Below are positions 19,099 through 28,590 of a stretch of DNA of 64,000 nt, one piece after another. The stretch covers positions 124,001 to 188,000 of the forward strand of contig NZ_JAQSIO010000004.1 of assembly GCF_028649455.1 (NCBI RefSeq), in the 5' to 3' direction. How positions within the stretch are numbered: the stretch's first letter is position 1; each line of letters begins with the position of its first letter. Source of the stretch: Curvibacter microcysteis. GTDB lineage: Bacteria > Pseudomonadota > Gammaproteobacteria > Burkholderiales > Burkholderiaceae_C. A program made the translations under genes and the position numbers. Below the pieces are notes generated by a model. The model saw only the letters and a program-made list of their open reading frames with translations. It did no database searches and was not told where the DNA came from.

Positions 19099-20295
19099 GT
19101 GCACCTCGGCATCGACGCCTCCAATATCCGCCAAGGAGGTGGGGTCACCCACCTTTCCCAGCTGCTGCAAGCCGGCGACCCCACGGCGCAAGGCATTGAG
19201 CGCGTGACCATCTGGGTCGGTGCGGGCACGGCCGCCAAGCTGCCCAATACGCCCTGGCTGCACAAGCGCAGTGCTCCTTGGATGGAGGCCCCACTGCCCC
19301 AACGGCTGCTGGGGCAGCAACTGAGCTTGCCAGGCGAATTACGCGCCCAAGGCTGCGACCTGTTGTTTTCGCCCGGCGGCACGCTACCGGCCTGGAGCCC
19401 CGTGCCCACGGTGACCATGTCGCAGAACATGTTGCCCTTCGAACCTTTGGAGGCTGCGCGCTTTGGACGCTTCAGCGCCATGCGCCTGAAGATGCGGCTG
19501 CTGCGGCAATCCCAGAGCCGCTCCTTCCGGGCCGCCGATGGCCTGATCTTCCTCACCGAGTACGCCCAACAGGCCATCACCCAAGCCTTGGGGCCGCTGC
19601 CGGCGGACACCGCCTTGATTCCACATGGCATCGAGCCCCGATTTCTGCAGGCACCGCGCCCAGCACGCCCCCTGAGTGCATGCACGGCGCAGGATCCGTT
19701 TCGCTTTCTCTACGTTTCCATCCTGATGCCTTACAAGCACCAGATCCAGGTGGCCTGCGCGGTAAGCCAGCTGCGCGCCCAAGGCTGGCCGGTGGAGATC
19801 CGCTTCATCGGCGCGTCCTGGGGACATTACGGCCCACGCTTTCGCGCAGTGCTCGAGGAACTCGACCCGGGTCGATCCTTCCTGCACTGGTCTGGAGCAG
19901 AGCCTTTTGAGGCCTTGCACGCGTCTTACCGGGCGTCAGACGCCTTCGTCTTCGCATCCAGCTGCGAGAATCTTCCCAATATCCTGATCGAGGCCATGGC
20001 GGCGGGCCTGCCCATTGCCAGCGCCGACCGAGGCCCCATGCCCGAAGCCCTGGGGAACGCGGGGGTGTATTTCGACCCGGAGTCGTTGGAGTCGATCACC
20101 AACGCCTTGCAACAACTGGCACAAGACAAGGGCTTGCGCCAGCATCTGGCCCACTTGGGCTGGCAACGCGCGCAACGCTATTCTTGGGTGCGTTGCGCCC
20201 AGGAAACCTTTGCCTTCCTAGCCCAGGTCGCCCAACGCCAGCCTCGTACTCGGCGGGTGCCAGCGCCGCTGGGGCGCGAAGAAAGAAAAGACTGA
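19099..20295 (+). CDS. Glycosyltransferase family 4
   Basis: 398 aa from a GTG at 19099, one base after the upstream TGA; the product starts MHLGIDASNIRQGGG. The C-terminal domain is the GT4 retaining type: FLYVSILMPYKHQ, HWSGAEPFEAL, then FASSCENLPNILIEAMAAG, in which the Glu residues bind the sugar nucleotide. It should add a sugar to the lipid-linked precursor. Its TGA shares one base with the ATG of the following dehydratase gene. Specificity cannot be told. Confidence 0.88.
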   Translation: MHLGIDASNIRQGGGVTHLSQLLQAGDPTAQGIERVTIWVGAGTAAKLPNTPWLHKRSAPWMEAPLPQRLLGQQLSLPGELRAQGCDLLFSPGGTLPAWSPVPTVTMSQNMLPFEPLEAARFGRFSAMRLKMRLLRQSQSRSFRAADGLIFLTEYAQQAITQALGPLPADTALIPHGIEPRFLQAPRPARPLSACTAQDPFRFLYVSILMPYKHQIQVACAVSQLRAQGWPVEIRFIGASWGHYGPRFRAVLEELDPGRSFLHWSGAEPFEALHASYRASDAFVFASSCENLPNILIEAMAAGLPIASADRGPMPEALGNAGVYFDPESLESITNALQQLAQDKGLRQHLAHLGWQRAQRYSWVRCAQETFAFLAQVAQRQPRTRRVPAPLGREERKD

Positions 20296-21323
20296 TGTTC
20301 AAAGACAGAATCCTGCTCATCACCGGCGGCACCGGCTCCTTCGGCAACGCCGTCCTGCGCCGCTTCCTGAACTCCGACCTGCGCGAGATCCGCATCCTCA
20401 GCCGCGACGAGAAAAAGCAGGACGACATGCGCAAGCGCTACAACAGCCCCAAGCTGAAGTTCTACATCGGCGATGTGCGCGACCCGCAGTCCGTGCTCAA
20501 CGCCGTGCGCGGCAGTGACTTCATCTACCATGCGGCCGCCCTCAAGCAGGTGCCCTCGTGCGAGTTCCATCCACTCGAAGCCGTCAAGACCAACATCCTG
20601 GGCACGGAGAACGTGCTCGAAGCCGCCATCTCCTGCGGCGTCAAGCGCGTGGTCTGCCTGAGCACCGACAAGGCGGTCTACCCCATCAACGCCATGGGCA
20701 TCTCCAAGGCCATGATGGAGAAGGTGATCGTCGCCAAGTCGCGTGGCCAGGAGGCCACCGTGATCTGCGCCACCCGCTATGGCAATGTGATGGCCTCGCG
20801 CGGCTCGGTGATCCCGCTGTTCGTGGACCAGATCCGCAGCGGCCGCCCCATCACCATCACCGACCCGCACATGACCCGCTTCATGATGACGCTCGACGAT
20901 GCGGTGGACCTGGTGCTGTTCGCCTTCGAGCATGGCCGCCCCGGCGAGATCTACGTGCAAAAAGCGCCCGCCGCCACCATCGACACCCTGGCACGCGCCC
21001 TCACCACCCTCATGCAAGTGCCGGATCACCCGATCCAGGTGATGGGCACGCGCCACGGCGAAAAGCTGTTCGAGGCCCTGCTCAGCCGCGAAGAAATGGC
21101 CTGCGCGCAGGACCTGGGCGACTACTACTGCGTGCCGCCCGACCTGCGCGACCTCAACTACGGCAAGTACGTCGAGCAAGGCGAGCCGCGCATCTCCGAA
21201 GCGGTGGAATACACCTCGCACAACACCACCCGCCTTGACCAGGCCGGCATGCAGGCGCTGCTGCTCAAGCTCAGCTTCATGCAGGCCACCGTGCGCGGCG
21301 AACTGGCCCAGCCGGAGGAATAA
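20295..21323 (+). CDS. wbjB: UDP-GlcNAc 4,6-dehydratase/5-epimerase (first step to UDP-L-FucNAc)
   Basis: 342 aa from the ATG at 20295; an earlier in-frame ATG lies inside the previous gene. It is an extended SDR with ITGGTGSFG at the N-terminus and the STDKAVYPINAMGISKAM stretch, where Met replaces the usual active-site Tyr (MxxxK). This is the pattern of WbjB/FnlA/CapE. The enzyme dehydrates UDP-GlcNAc and inverts C5, giving the 4-keto-L-sugar. Order and spacing with the next two genes (3 and 14 bp) reproduce the classical FucNAc operon. Confidence 0.93.
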   Translation: MFKDRILLITGGTGSFGNAVLRRFLNSDLREIRILSRDEKKQDDMRKRYNSPKLKFYIGDVRDPQSVLNAVRGSDFIYHAAALKQVPSCEFHPLEAVKTNILGTENVLEAAISCGVKRVVCLSTDKAVYPINAMGISKAMMEKVIVAKSRGQEATVICATRYGNVMASRGSVIPLFVDQIRSGRPITITDPHMTRFMMTLDDAVDLVLFAFEHGRPGEIYVQKAPAATIDTLARALTTLMQVPDHPIQVMGTRHGEKLFEALLSREEMACAQDLGDYYCVPPDLRDLNYGKYVEQGEPRISEAVEYTSHNTTRLDQAGMQALLLKLSFMQATVRGELAQPEE

Positions 21324-21326
21324 GCC

Positions 21327-22433
21327 ATGCGTGTTCTGGTCACCGGCTCGCAAGGCTTCATTGGCAAAAACCTCACGCTGCGGCTGCAAGAGCAGCCCGG
21401 CCATGAGGTGCTGCGCTTCGACCGTGGCGACAGCCTGCAAGACCTGGCCGAGCGCGTCGCCCAGTGCGATGCCGTGGTCCACCTGGCCGGTGAAAACCGC
21501 CCAGCCGATCCTGCCGAGTTCATGCGCGTCAACGCCGGCCTCACCGAAGCGCTGTGCAGCGCCCTGGCCCAGGCCGGCCGCCCCATCCCGCTGCTGCTGG
21601 CCTCGTCCAGCCAAGCCGAGCTGGACAACCCCTACGGCCACAGCAAGCGCGTGGCCGAAGAGGCCGTCACCACCCTCAGCCAGACCCAGGGCATGCCGGT
21701 GCGCATCTACCGCTTGCCAGGCGTGTTCGGCAAATGGTGCCGCCCCAGCTACAACTCGGTGGTGGCCACCTTTGCCCACCGCATCGCCCGCGACGAGCCG
21801 GTGCAGATCAACGACCCCAGCACGGTGCTGCGCCTGGTCTACATCGACGACTTGGTCAGTGAGTTCCTGCGCGCCCTGGCCCAGCCCGAGCCCGGCCTGC
21901 ACTGGGGCACCGTGGCGCCCGAGTACCGCATCAGCCTGGGCGAGCTGGCCGCACAGCTGGATGCCTTCAAGAACGTGCGCAGCAGCCTGGTCAGTGAACG
22001 CGTGGGCACCGGCCTGACGCGTGCGCTCTACGCCACCTACGTCAGCTACCTGCCCCCCGATCGCTTTGCCTACGACCTGCCGCGCCACGGCGACGCGCGC
22101 GGCGTGTTTGTCGAAATGCTCAAGACCCCCGACGCGGGCCAGTTCTCCTACTTCACCGCCCACCCGGGGGTGACCCGCGGCGGCCACTACCACCACAGCA
22201 AGACCGAGAAGTTTCTGGTCATCAAGGGCCAGGCCCGCTTTGGCTTTCGCCACATGCTGACGCAGGAAAGGTACGAAATCATCACCTCGGGCGAGCAGCC
22301 CCAGGTGGTCGAAACCGTGCCCGGCTGGACCCACGACATCACCAACATCGGCGACACCGAGCTGCTGGTCATGCTGTGGGCCAACGAGATTTTTGACCGC
22401 CAACGCCCCGACACCCTGGCCCAGCCGGTCTGA
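21327..22433 (+). CDS. wbjC: UDP-L-FucNAc pathway reductase/epimerase with cupin domain
   Basis: 368 aa. The N-terminal SDR domain (VLVTGSQGFIGKN; NPYGHSKRVAEE as the YxxxK site) is followed from about residue 245 by a cupin domain with HYHHSKTEKFLVIKG. The histidines there are the metal ligands seen in CapF/WbjC/FnlB. These bifunctional enzymes epimerise C3 with the cupin domain and reduce C4 with NADPH, giving UDP-N-acetyl-6-deoxy-L-talosamine. It is flanked by wbjB-type and wbjD-type genes. Confidence 0.93.
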   Translation: MRVLVTGSQGFIGKNLTLRLQEQPGHEVLRFDRGDSLQDLAERVAQCDAVVHLAGENRPADPAEFMRVNAGLTEALCSALAQAGRPIPLLLASSSQAELDNPYGHSKRVAEEAVTTLSQTQGMPVRIYRLPGVFGKWCRPSYNSVVATFAHRIARDEPVQINDPSTVLRLVYIDDLVSEFLRALAQPEPGLHWGTVAPEYRISLGELAAQLDAFKNVRSSLVSERVGTGLTRALYATYVSYLPPDRFAYDLPRHGDARGVFVEMLKTPDAGQFSYFTAHPGVTRGGHYHHSKTEKFLVIKGQARFGFRHMLTQERYEIITSGEQPQVVETVPGWTHDITNIGDTELLVMLWANEIFDRQRPDTLAQPV

Positions 22434-22447
22434 GCCCCCTGCCTTGA

Positions 22448-23596
22448 ATGAACGCCCCCATGAAGAAACTCAAAGTCATGACCGTGGTCGGCACCCGGCC
22501 CGAAATCATCCGCCTGGCGCGGGTGATGGCGCGCCTGGACCAGTACTGCGAACACATCCTGGTGCACACCGGCCAGAACTACGACTACGAACTCAACCAG
22601 GTCTTTTTTGACGACCTGGGCATCCGCGCGCCCGACCACTTCCTGAACGCGGCAGGCGCCACCGGCGCCGAGACCATTGGCCGCGTGATCATCGCGGTCG
22701 ACACCGTGCTGGCCGAGGTGCAGCCCGACGCGCTCCTGGTGCTGGGCGACACCAACAGCTGCATGGCGGTGCTGCCCGCCAAGCGCCGCAAGATCCCCAC
22801 TTTCCACATGGAGGCAGGCAACCGCTGCTTTGACATGCGGGTGCCCGAGGAGATCAACCGCCGCATCGTCGACCACACCGCCGACATCAACATGCCCTAC
22901 AGCAGCATCGGCCGCGACTACCTGCTGCGCGAAGGCCTGCCACCCGACATGGTGATCAAGACCGGCAGCCCCATTCACGAGGTGCTCACCCACTACGCCC
23001 CGGGCATCGCCGCCTCGCGCGTGCACCAGGCCCTGGGCCTGCAAGTGGGCCAGTACTTTGTGGTCAGCGCGCACCGCGAAGAGAACGTGGACTCGCCCGA
23101 CCACCTGCGCCGCCTGTTCGACATCCTCAACGCCGTGGCCGAAACGCATGTCCTGCCCATCATCGTCTCGACCCACCCGCGCACCCGCAAGCGCATGGAA
23201 GAAGCCGGCCTGCAAGCCCATGCCTTGGTGCAGTTCTGCAAGCCCTTTGGCTACTTCGACTACGTGCGCCTGCAGCAGGACGCGCGCTGCGTGCTGTCCG
23301 ACAGCGGCACCATCACCGAAGAGTCCTCGCTGCTCAACTTCCCGGCGCTCAACCTGCGCGAAGCACACGAGCGCCCTGAAGGTTTTGAAGAGGCCTCGGT
23401 CATGATGGTCGGCCTGAGCGTGGAGCGCGTGCTGCAAGGCCTGCACATCCTGCAAGACCAGCCGCGCGGCGCGCAGCGCCTGCTGCACCCGGTGGCCGAT
23501 TACCGGGTGGACAACGTCTCAGACAAGGTGCTGCGCATCGTCCAGAGCTACACCGACTTCGTGAACCGCAAGGTCTGGCGCAAGCCTGGCGCCTGA
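22448..23596 (+). CDS. wbjD: UDP-HexNAc 2-epimerase forming UDP-L-FucNAc
   Basis: 382 aa from 22448; a second ATG at 22460 would give the more typical MKKLKVMTVVGTRPE start. It belongs to the non-hydrolysing UDP-GlcNAc 2-epimerase family: VVGTRPEIIRLA, LGDTNSCMA, HMEAGNRCFD and SDSGTITEESS are all present. In this operon position (WbjD/FnlC/CapG) it inverts C2 of UDP-6-deoxy-L-TalNAc to give UDP-L-FucNAc. It completes a full three-step pathway encoded between 20295 and 23596. Confidence 0.93.
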   Translation: MNAPMKKLKVMTVVGTRPEIIRLARVMARLDQYCEHILVHTGQNYDYELNQVFFDDLGIRAPDHFLNAAGATGAETIGRVIIAVDTVLAEVQPDALLVLGDTNSCMAVLPAKRRKIPTFHMEAGNRCFDMRVPEEINRRIVDHTADINMPYSSIGRDYLLREGLPPDMVIKTGSPIHEVLTHYAPGIAASRVHQALGLQVGQYFVVSAHREENVDSPDHLRRLFDILNAVAETHVLPIIVSTHPRTRKRMEEAGLQAHALVQFCKPFGYFDYVRLQQDARCVLSDSGTITEESSLLNFPALNLREAHERPEGFEEASVMMVGLSVERVLQGLHILQDQPRGAQRLLHPVADYRVDNVSDKVLRIVQSYTDFVNRKVWRKPGA

Positions 23597-23619
23597 GCCC
23601 CATCGGCCCCGCCCGCGAC

Positions 23620-24864
23620 ATGCGCCTTTTGATCGTCAGCCAGTACTTCTGGCCAGAGAACTTCCGCATCAACGACCTGTGCGCCGAGCTAGTCGCGCGC
23701 GGCCACCAGGTCACGGTGCTGACCGGCTGGCCCAACTACCCTGACGGCCAGGTCTTTGAAGCCTACCGCCAGCAGCCGCAGGACTTCCAGCACTACGCCG
23801 GCGCCGAGCTGGTGCGCGTGCCCCTGCTGCCGCGCGGTCGGGGTGGGCCGCGCCTGTTCCTCAACTTCATCAGCTTTGCGCTGTCGGCCTCGCTGGTCGG
23901 CGCCTGGAAGCTGCGCGGTCGCCATTTTGACGCCCAGCTGGTGTTCGAGCCCTCGCCCGTCACCGTGGGCCTGCCCGCCGTGCTGCAGCGCGCCCTCAAG
24001 AAAACACCGCTGGCCTTCTGGGTGCTGGACCTGTGGCCCGAAACCCTGGCGGCCGTGGGCGTGCTGCGCTCGCCCACCCTGCTGCGCGGCGTGGGCCAGT
24101 TGGTGCGCTTCATCTACCGGCGTTGTGACCTGCTGCTGGCGTCGTCGCAAAGCTTCATCCCCTCGATCCGGCAGTACACCCGGCCCGAACAGGACGTCCG
24201 CTACTTCCCCAACTGGTCCGATCCCTGGCCCAGCGAAGCCGATCTGGTGCCCGCGCCCGAACTGCCCGCGGCGCCCGGCGTCTTCACCGTGCTGTTTGCC
24301 GGCAACCTGGGCGAGGCGCAGGACTTCCCTGCCGTGCTGGCCGCCGCCCAGCAAGCGCGCCAGGCCGGCGCGGCCATCCGCTGGGTCATCCTGGGCGACG
24401 GCCGCATGGGCGGCTGGATCCGTGACGAGGTCCAACGCCTGGGTTTGAACGACTGCGTGCAGATGCTGGGACGCTTCCCATCCGAGCGCATGCCGTCCTT
24501 CTTCATGCAGGCCGACGCCCTGCTGGTCAGCCTCAAGCGCGACCCGATTTTTGCCATGACCGTGCCCGCCAAGCTGCAGGCCTACCTGGCCGCGGGCCGG
24601 CCCGTGCTGGCCATGCTGGACGGCGAAGGCGCCGAGCTGGTGCGCAGCACCGGCGTGGGCCTGGCCTGCGCCGCCGGTGACGCCGCGGGCCTGGCCGCCG
24701 CCGCCCAACAGCTGGCCGCCCTGCCCTTGGCGCAGCGCCAGGCCATGGGCCAGGCCGGTCAGCGCTTGACCGCCGAGCGCTTTGACCGCGTCAAACTCAT
24801 CGACCAACTGGAGCAAGCGCTCCAAACCCTGGCTGGGCCCACCGCCCGAGCCCCCTCACCATGA
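23620..24864 (+). CDS. wbuB: WbuB-like glycosyltransferase (putative L-FucNAc transferase)
   Basis: 414 aa GT4-type protein. Starts MRLLIVSQYFWPENFRINDL, the characteristic N-terminus of WbuB/WbjE/CapL-type enzymes. The C-terminal half has VLFAGNLGEAQDF and the KLQAYLAAGRPVLAMLDGEG acceptor/nucleotide segment. WbuB homologues transfer L-FucNAc and usually sit directly after the FucNAc biosynthesis trio, as here. Its stop overlaps the next ATG (ATGA). Substrate assignment rests on family and context. Confidence 0.85.
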   Translation: MRLLIVSQYFWPENFRINDLCAELVARGHQVTVLTGWPNYPDGQVFEAYRQQPQDFQHYAGAELVRVPLLPRGRGGPRLFLNFISFALSASLVGAWKLRGRHFDAQLVFEPSPVTVGLPAVLQRALKKTPLAFWVLDLWPETLAAVGVLRSPTLLRGVGQLVRFIYRRCDLLLASSQSFIPSIRQYTRPEQDVRYFPNWSDPWPSEADLVPAPELPAAPGVFTVLFAGNLGEAQDFPAVLAAAQQARQAGAAIRWVILGDGRMGGWIRDEVQRLGLNDCVQMLGRFPSERMPSFFMQADALLVSLKRDPIFAMTVPAKLQAYLAAGRPVLAMLDGEGAELVRSTGVGLACAAGDAAGLAAAAQQLAALPLAQRQAMGQAGQRLTAERFDRVKLIDQLEQALQTLAGPTARAPSP

Positions 24865-25820
24865 TCTTGCTCACCGGTGCCACTGGCTTTGTGGGCCAGG
24901 CCCTGCTCGCCCGCCTGGCCCAAGACGGCCGCGCCGTGCGCGCCGTGTCGCGCCGACGCCCCCCAACACCCGCCGGCCCCACCGACTGGGTCGCCATGCC
25001 CGACCTGGGCCCGGACAATGACTGGCGCACTGCCCTGGCCGGCGTCGAACAAGTGGTTCACACCGCCGCCCGCGTGCATGTGATGCACGACACCGCAGCC
25101 GACCCCTTGGCCGAGTTCCGCCGCGCCAATGTCGAAGGCACCCTGGCCCTGGCCCGACAAGCTGCCGCCGCCGGGGTGCGTCGCTTTGTGTTTGTCAGCT
25201 CGGTCAAGGTGCATGGCGAAGCCACCGCGCCCGGCCAGCCCTTCCGCGCCAGCGACACGCCCGCGCCCCAAGACGCCTACGGCCTGTCCAAATGGGAGGC
25301 CGAACAAGGCCTGCACGCCATCGCCCAGGCCACCGGCATGGCCGTGGTCATCGTGCGCCCGCCCCTGGTCTATGGCCCGGGGGTGCAGGCCAACTTTGCG
25401 GCGCTGATGCGCTGGCTGGCACGAGGCCGCCCCCTGCCGCTGGGCCGGGTGCGCGACAACCGGCGCAGCCTGGTGGCCCTGGGTAACTTGGTCGACCTGC
25501 TCTGCGTCTGCCTGGACCACCCCGCCGCCGCCGGCCAGACCTTTTTGGTCAGCGATGGCGAAGACCTCAGCACCCAGGACTTGCTACGCCGCCTGGGCCA
25601 GGCCCTGGGCCGCCCAGCTCAGCTCTGGCCCGTGCCGGTGCTTTGGCTGAGACTGGCCGCCGCGGGGCTGGGCCGCGGGGCCGCCATGCAGCGCCTGAGC
25701 GGCTCGCTGCAACTCGACATCACACCCACCTGCCAGCGCCTGGGCTGGCGCCCGCCCGTGTCGGTGGACCAAGGCCTGCGCCTGGCGGCCGAGGCCCTGC
25801 GCCAGCGGACCCGATCATGA
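24861..25820 (+). CDS. wbpV: WbpV-like UDP-4-keto-6-deoxy-GlcNAc reductase
   Basis: 319 aa extended SDR with LLTGATGFVG and YGLSKWEAEQ (YxxxK). Its place immediately before a small initiating sugar-phosphate transferase and a WbpM-type dehydratase matches the wbpV-wbpL-wbpM order of Pseudomonas O-antigen loci, where WbpV reduces the WbpM product to UDP-D-QuiNAc. A reductase giving UDP-D-FucNAc is the alternative. It overlaps wbuB by 4 bp. Confidence 0.8.
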   Translation: MILLTGATGFVGQALLARLAQDGRAVRAVSRRRPPTPAGPTDWVAMPDLGPDNDWRTALAGVEQVVHTAARVHVMHDTAADPLAEFRRANVEGTLALARQAAAAGVRRFVFVSSVKVHGEATAPGQPFRASDTPAPQDAYGLSKWEAEQGLHAIAQATGMAVVIVRPPLVYGPGVQANFAALMRWLARGRPLPLGRVRDNRRSLVALGNLVDLLCVCLDHPAAAGQTFLVSDGEDLSTQDLLRRLGQALGRPAQLWPVPVLWLRLAAAGLGRGAAMQRLSGSLQLDITPTCQRLGWRPPVSVDQGLRLAAEALRQRTRS

Positions 25821-25859
25821 TGGCCTGCCGTGGCCCTGCCCCTGTTCCAAAGTTGTTCT

Positions 25860-26420
25860 ATGAAGCGCTTGTTTGACCTGACCCTGGCCCTGATCGCCCT
25901 GGCCCTGCTGCTGCTGCCCATCGCCCTGGTGGCCTTGGCCGTGCGACTGAGCTCGGCGGGCCCGGCACTGTACTGGTCCGACCGCGTGGGCCGGCACCAG
26001 CGCATCTTCCGCATGCCCAAATTCCGCAGCATGCGCGTGGGCACGCCCGCCGTGGCCACCCATTTGCTGAGCAACCCCGACAGCCATCTGACCCCGATTG
26101 GCTCCTTTTTGCGCCGCTCCAGCCTGGACGAGATGCCCCAGCTCTGGAGCATCCTCAAAGGCGACATGAGCCTGGTCGGCCCACGCCCCGCCCTGTTCAA
26201 CCAACAAGACCTGATCGCCCTGCGCGAGCAGCACGGCGTCAACGACCTGCTGCCAGGCCTCACCGGCTGGGCCCAGGTCAATGGGCGAGACGAGCTGGCC
26301 ATCGCGCAAAAAGTGGCATTTGACGTCGAATACCTGCAGCGCCAGTCGCTGGCGTTTGACATCCGGATCCTGTGGCTCACCGTGATCAAGGTGCTGCGCC
26401 GCGAAGGCGTCACCCACTGA
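25860..26420 (+). CDS. Initiating sugar-phosphate transferase (small PglC-type monoPGT)
   Basis: 186 aa from the ATG at 25860, which begins directly with MKRLFDLTLALIAL; an upstream ATG at 25830 would put ten unrelated residues before the re-entrant helix. Conserved blocks are KFRSMRVGT, RRSSLDEMPQLWSILKGDMS (with the catalytic Asp-Glu dyad) and LVGPRP. This minimal class transfers a sugar phosphate from UDP-sugar to undecaprenyl phosphate, starting each repeat unit. Given the adjacent wbpV/wbpM genes, QuiNAc-1-P or FucNAc-1-P is the likely first sugar. Confidence 0.92.
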   Translation: MKRLFDLTLALIALALLLLPIALVALAVRLSSAGPALYWSDRVGRHQRIFRMPKFRSMRVGTPAVATHLLSNPDSHLTPIGSFLRRSSLDEMPQLWSILKGDMSLVGPRPALFNQQDLIALREQHGVNDLLPGLTGWAQVNGRDELAIAQKVAFDVEYLQRQSLAFDIRILWLTVIKVLRREGVTH

Positions 26421-26513
26421 ACACCGTCCGCTGACCTGGGGCCACCCCGGCGGCCCCGAGCGCTGGGAGCCACTGGGCGGCCTGTTCAGGCCGGCCGGCT
26501 CGTTGCAAGCCCT

Positions 26514-28556
26514 ATGATGGCGGGTTACGCCCCCAGTCCCCCCGACATGCTCAAGGCCTTCACTGAACTGCTGATCGACCTGCCACGCCCGGCCAAGCGG
26601 GTGCTGGCCCTGACCGTGGACGCACTGCTGTGCGCCCTCACGGTGTGGATCGCCATGAGCCTGCGCTACGAGACCTGGATCAACCCGCGCGAAGGCCAAT
26701 GGCTGGCCATCGGCCTGTCGCCCGCGCTGGCCCTGCCGATTTTTGTGGTCAACGGCCTGTACCGCGCCATCTTCCGCTATGCCGGTTGGTCGGCCTTGAT
26801 GACGGTGATCCGCGCGGTGGCCATTTACGGCCTGCTCTACGCCATGGCCTTCACCCTCATCAGCGTGCCCGGCGTGCCGCGCACCGTGGGCCTGTTGCAG
26901 CCCATGCTGCTGCTGCTGGCGGTGGGGGGCTCGCGCCTGGTGGCGCGCTACTGGCTCAGCGGCCTGTACCAAAGCAAATTGCAACGCGCCCAGCTGCCGC
27001 GCGTGCTGATCTACGGCGCGGGCGCCGCCGGCCGACAACTGGCCGACGCGCTGACCAGCAGCCATGAAATGCAGGCGGTGGGCTTCCTGGACGACGACGC
27101 CCGGCTGCACGGCCAGACCTTGAGCGGCTTGCCCATCCACGACCCCCATCAGCTGGAAAGCTGTGTCCAGAAGCTGCGCATCCACACCATCTTGTTGGCC
27201 GTGCCCTCGGCCACCCGGCAGCGGCGCAACGACATCTTGCTACGCGCCAGCCGGGCCCAGGTCTCGGTGCGCACCCTGCCCAACCTGCTGGACCTGGCCC
27301 AGGGCCGGGTGCAGGTCAGCGACCTGCGCGAGTTGGACATCGAAGACCTGCTGGGCCGCGACCCCGTGGCACCAGACACCGAACTGCTGCACCGCCATGT
27401 GCGCGCCAAGGTGGTGCTGGTCACCGGTGCCGGCGGCTCCATTGGCAGCGAGCTGTGCCGCCAGATCCTGCAAGGCCAGCCCCGCGTGCTGCTGTTGCTG
27501 GACCTGAACGAATTTGCGCTCTACCAGATCCACCAAGAGCTACAAGGCTGGCAACAGCTGCAAGCAGGCGGCCCGGAGGCCAGCCCCACCCAGTTGCTGC
27601 CCCTGCTGGCCTCGGTGCAGGACGCCGACCGCCTCGGCGAGATCATGGCCACCTGGCGGCCCCACACCATCTACCACGCAGCCGCTTACAAGCATGTGCC
27701 CCTGGTCGAGCACAACCCGGCCGAAGGCCTGAAGAACAATGTCTGGGGCACCTGGACTTGCGCGCGCGTGGCACAGCAGCACGGCGTGGAGCGCTTTGTG
27801 CTGATCAGCACCGACAAAGCCGTGCGCCCGACCAACATCATGGGCGCCAGCAAGCGGCTGGCCGAAATGGTCTTGCAAGGCCTGGCGGCGGACCTGCCCG
27901 AAGCTGCACCGGGCAGCACGCGCAGGGGGGCCCAAGCCGGCCGCACCTGTTTCAGCATGGTGCGCTTTGGCAATGTGCTGGGCTCTTCGGGCTCGGTGGT
28001 GCCGCTGTTTCGGCGCCAGATCAAGTCCGGGGGCCCCATCACGCTGACCCACCCCGACATCACGCGCTACTTCATGACCATCCCCGAAGCGGCGCAACTG
28101 GTCATCCAGGCCGGTGCCATGGCGCGCGGTGGCGATGTGTTTTTGCTCGACATGGGCCAACCGGTGCGCATCCAGGACCTGGCGCGCAAGATGGTGGAAC
28201 TGTCCGGTTTGACGATCCGCGACGAACGCACGCCCGACGGCGACATCGAGATCGAAATCACCGGCCTGCGCCCCGGCGAAAAGCTGTACGAAGAACTGCT
28301 GATCGGCGAACACCCTGAACCCACCCAGCACCCGCGCATCATGAAGGCGCGTGAAGACTTCCTGCCCTGGCCCGAGCTGCAGCACCGTCTGGCCAGCCTG
28401 CGCGAGGCGCTGAACCGCCACGACGCCCTGGCCATCCGCACCCAGATGGTGGCCCTGGTCACCGGCTACGAGCCCAGCGACCCCGTGGTCGACTGGACCC
28501 ACCTGGCACAGCGGGGGGCGGCCACCCAGCCCGTGACCCGCGCATCACAGGCCTGA
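26514..28556 (+). CDS. wbpM: Membrane-bound UDP-GlcNAc 4,6-dehydratase (WbpM/CapD family)
   Basis: 680 aa. About four N-terminal membrane helices (residues 25-150) precede a CoA-binding-like Rossmann domain (IYGAGAAGRQ). The catalytic SDR domain follows from about residue 300, with VTGAGGSIGSELC, HAAAYKHVPLVE and STDKAVRPTNIMGASK. It dehydrates UDP-GlcNAc to the 4-keto-6-deoxy-D-xylo sugar for QuiNAc or D-FucNAc. The full length indicates the large membrane type rather than PseB/FlaA1. It closes the polysaccharide locus; the next gene, selD, is convergent. Confidence 0.93.
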   Translation: MMAGYAPSPPDMLKAFTELLIDLPRPAKRVLALTVDALLCALTVWIAMSLRYETWINPREGQWLAIGLSPALALPIFVVNGLYRAIFRYAGWSALMTVIRAVAIYGLLYAMAFTLISVPGVPRTVGLLQPMLLLLAVGGSRLVARYWLSGLYQSKLQRAQLPRVLIYGAGAAGRQLADALTSSHEMQAVGFLDDDARLHGQTLSGLPIHDPHQLESCVQKLRIHTILLAVPSATRQRRNDILLRASRAQVSVRTLPNLLDLAQGRVQVSDLRELDIEDLLGRDPVAPDTELLHRHVRAKVVLVTGAGGSIGSELCRQILQGQPRVLLLLDLNEFALYQIHQELQGWQQLQAGGPEASPTQLLPLLASVQDADRLGEIMATWRPHTIYHAAAYKHVPLVEHNPAEGLKNNVWGTWTCARVAQQHGVERFVLISTDKAVRPTNIMGASKRLAEMVLQGLAADLPEAAPGSTRRGAQAGRTCFSMVRFGNVLGSSGSVVPLFRRQIKSGGPITLTHPDITRYFMTIPEAAQLVIQAGAMARGGDVFLLDMGQPVRIQDLARKMVELSGLTIRDERTPDGDIEIEITGLRPGEKLYEELLIGEHPEPTQHPRIMKAREDFLPWPELQHRLASLREALNRHDALAIRTQMVALVTGYEPSDPVVDWTHLAQRGAATQPVTRASQA

Positions 28557-28590
28557 ACACCCCCGGGCTGTCGCGGGCGCTGAAGCCGTG

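Noticed and set aside
20178-22403. 741-codon minus-strand frame opposite the wbjB-wbjC genes
   Set aside because: His/Ala/Gly/Val-rich translation typical of antisense frames in GC-rich DNA; the plus strand encodes well-defined enzymes.
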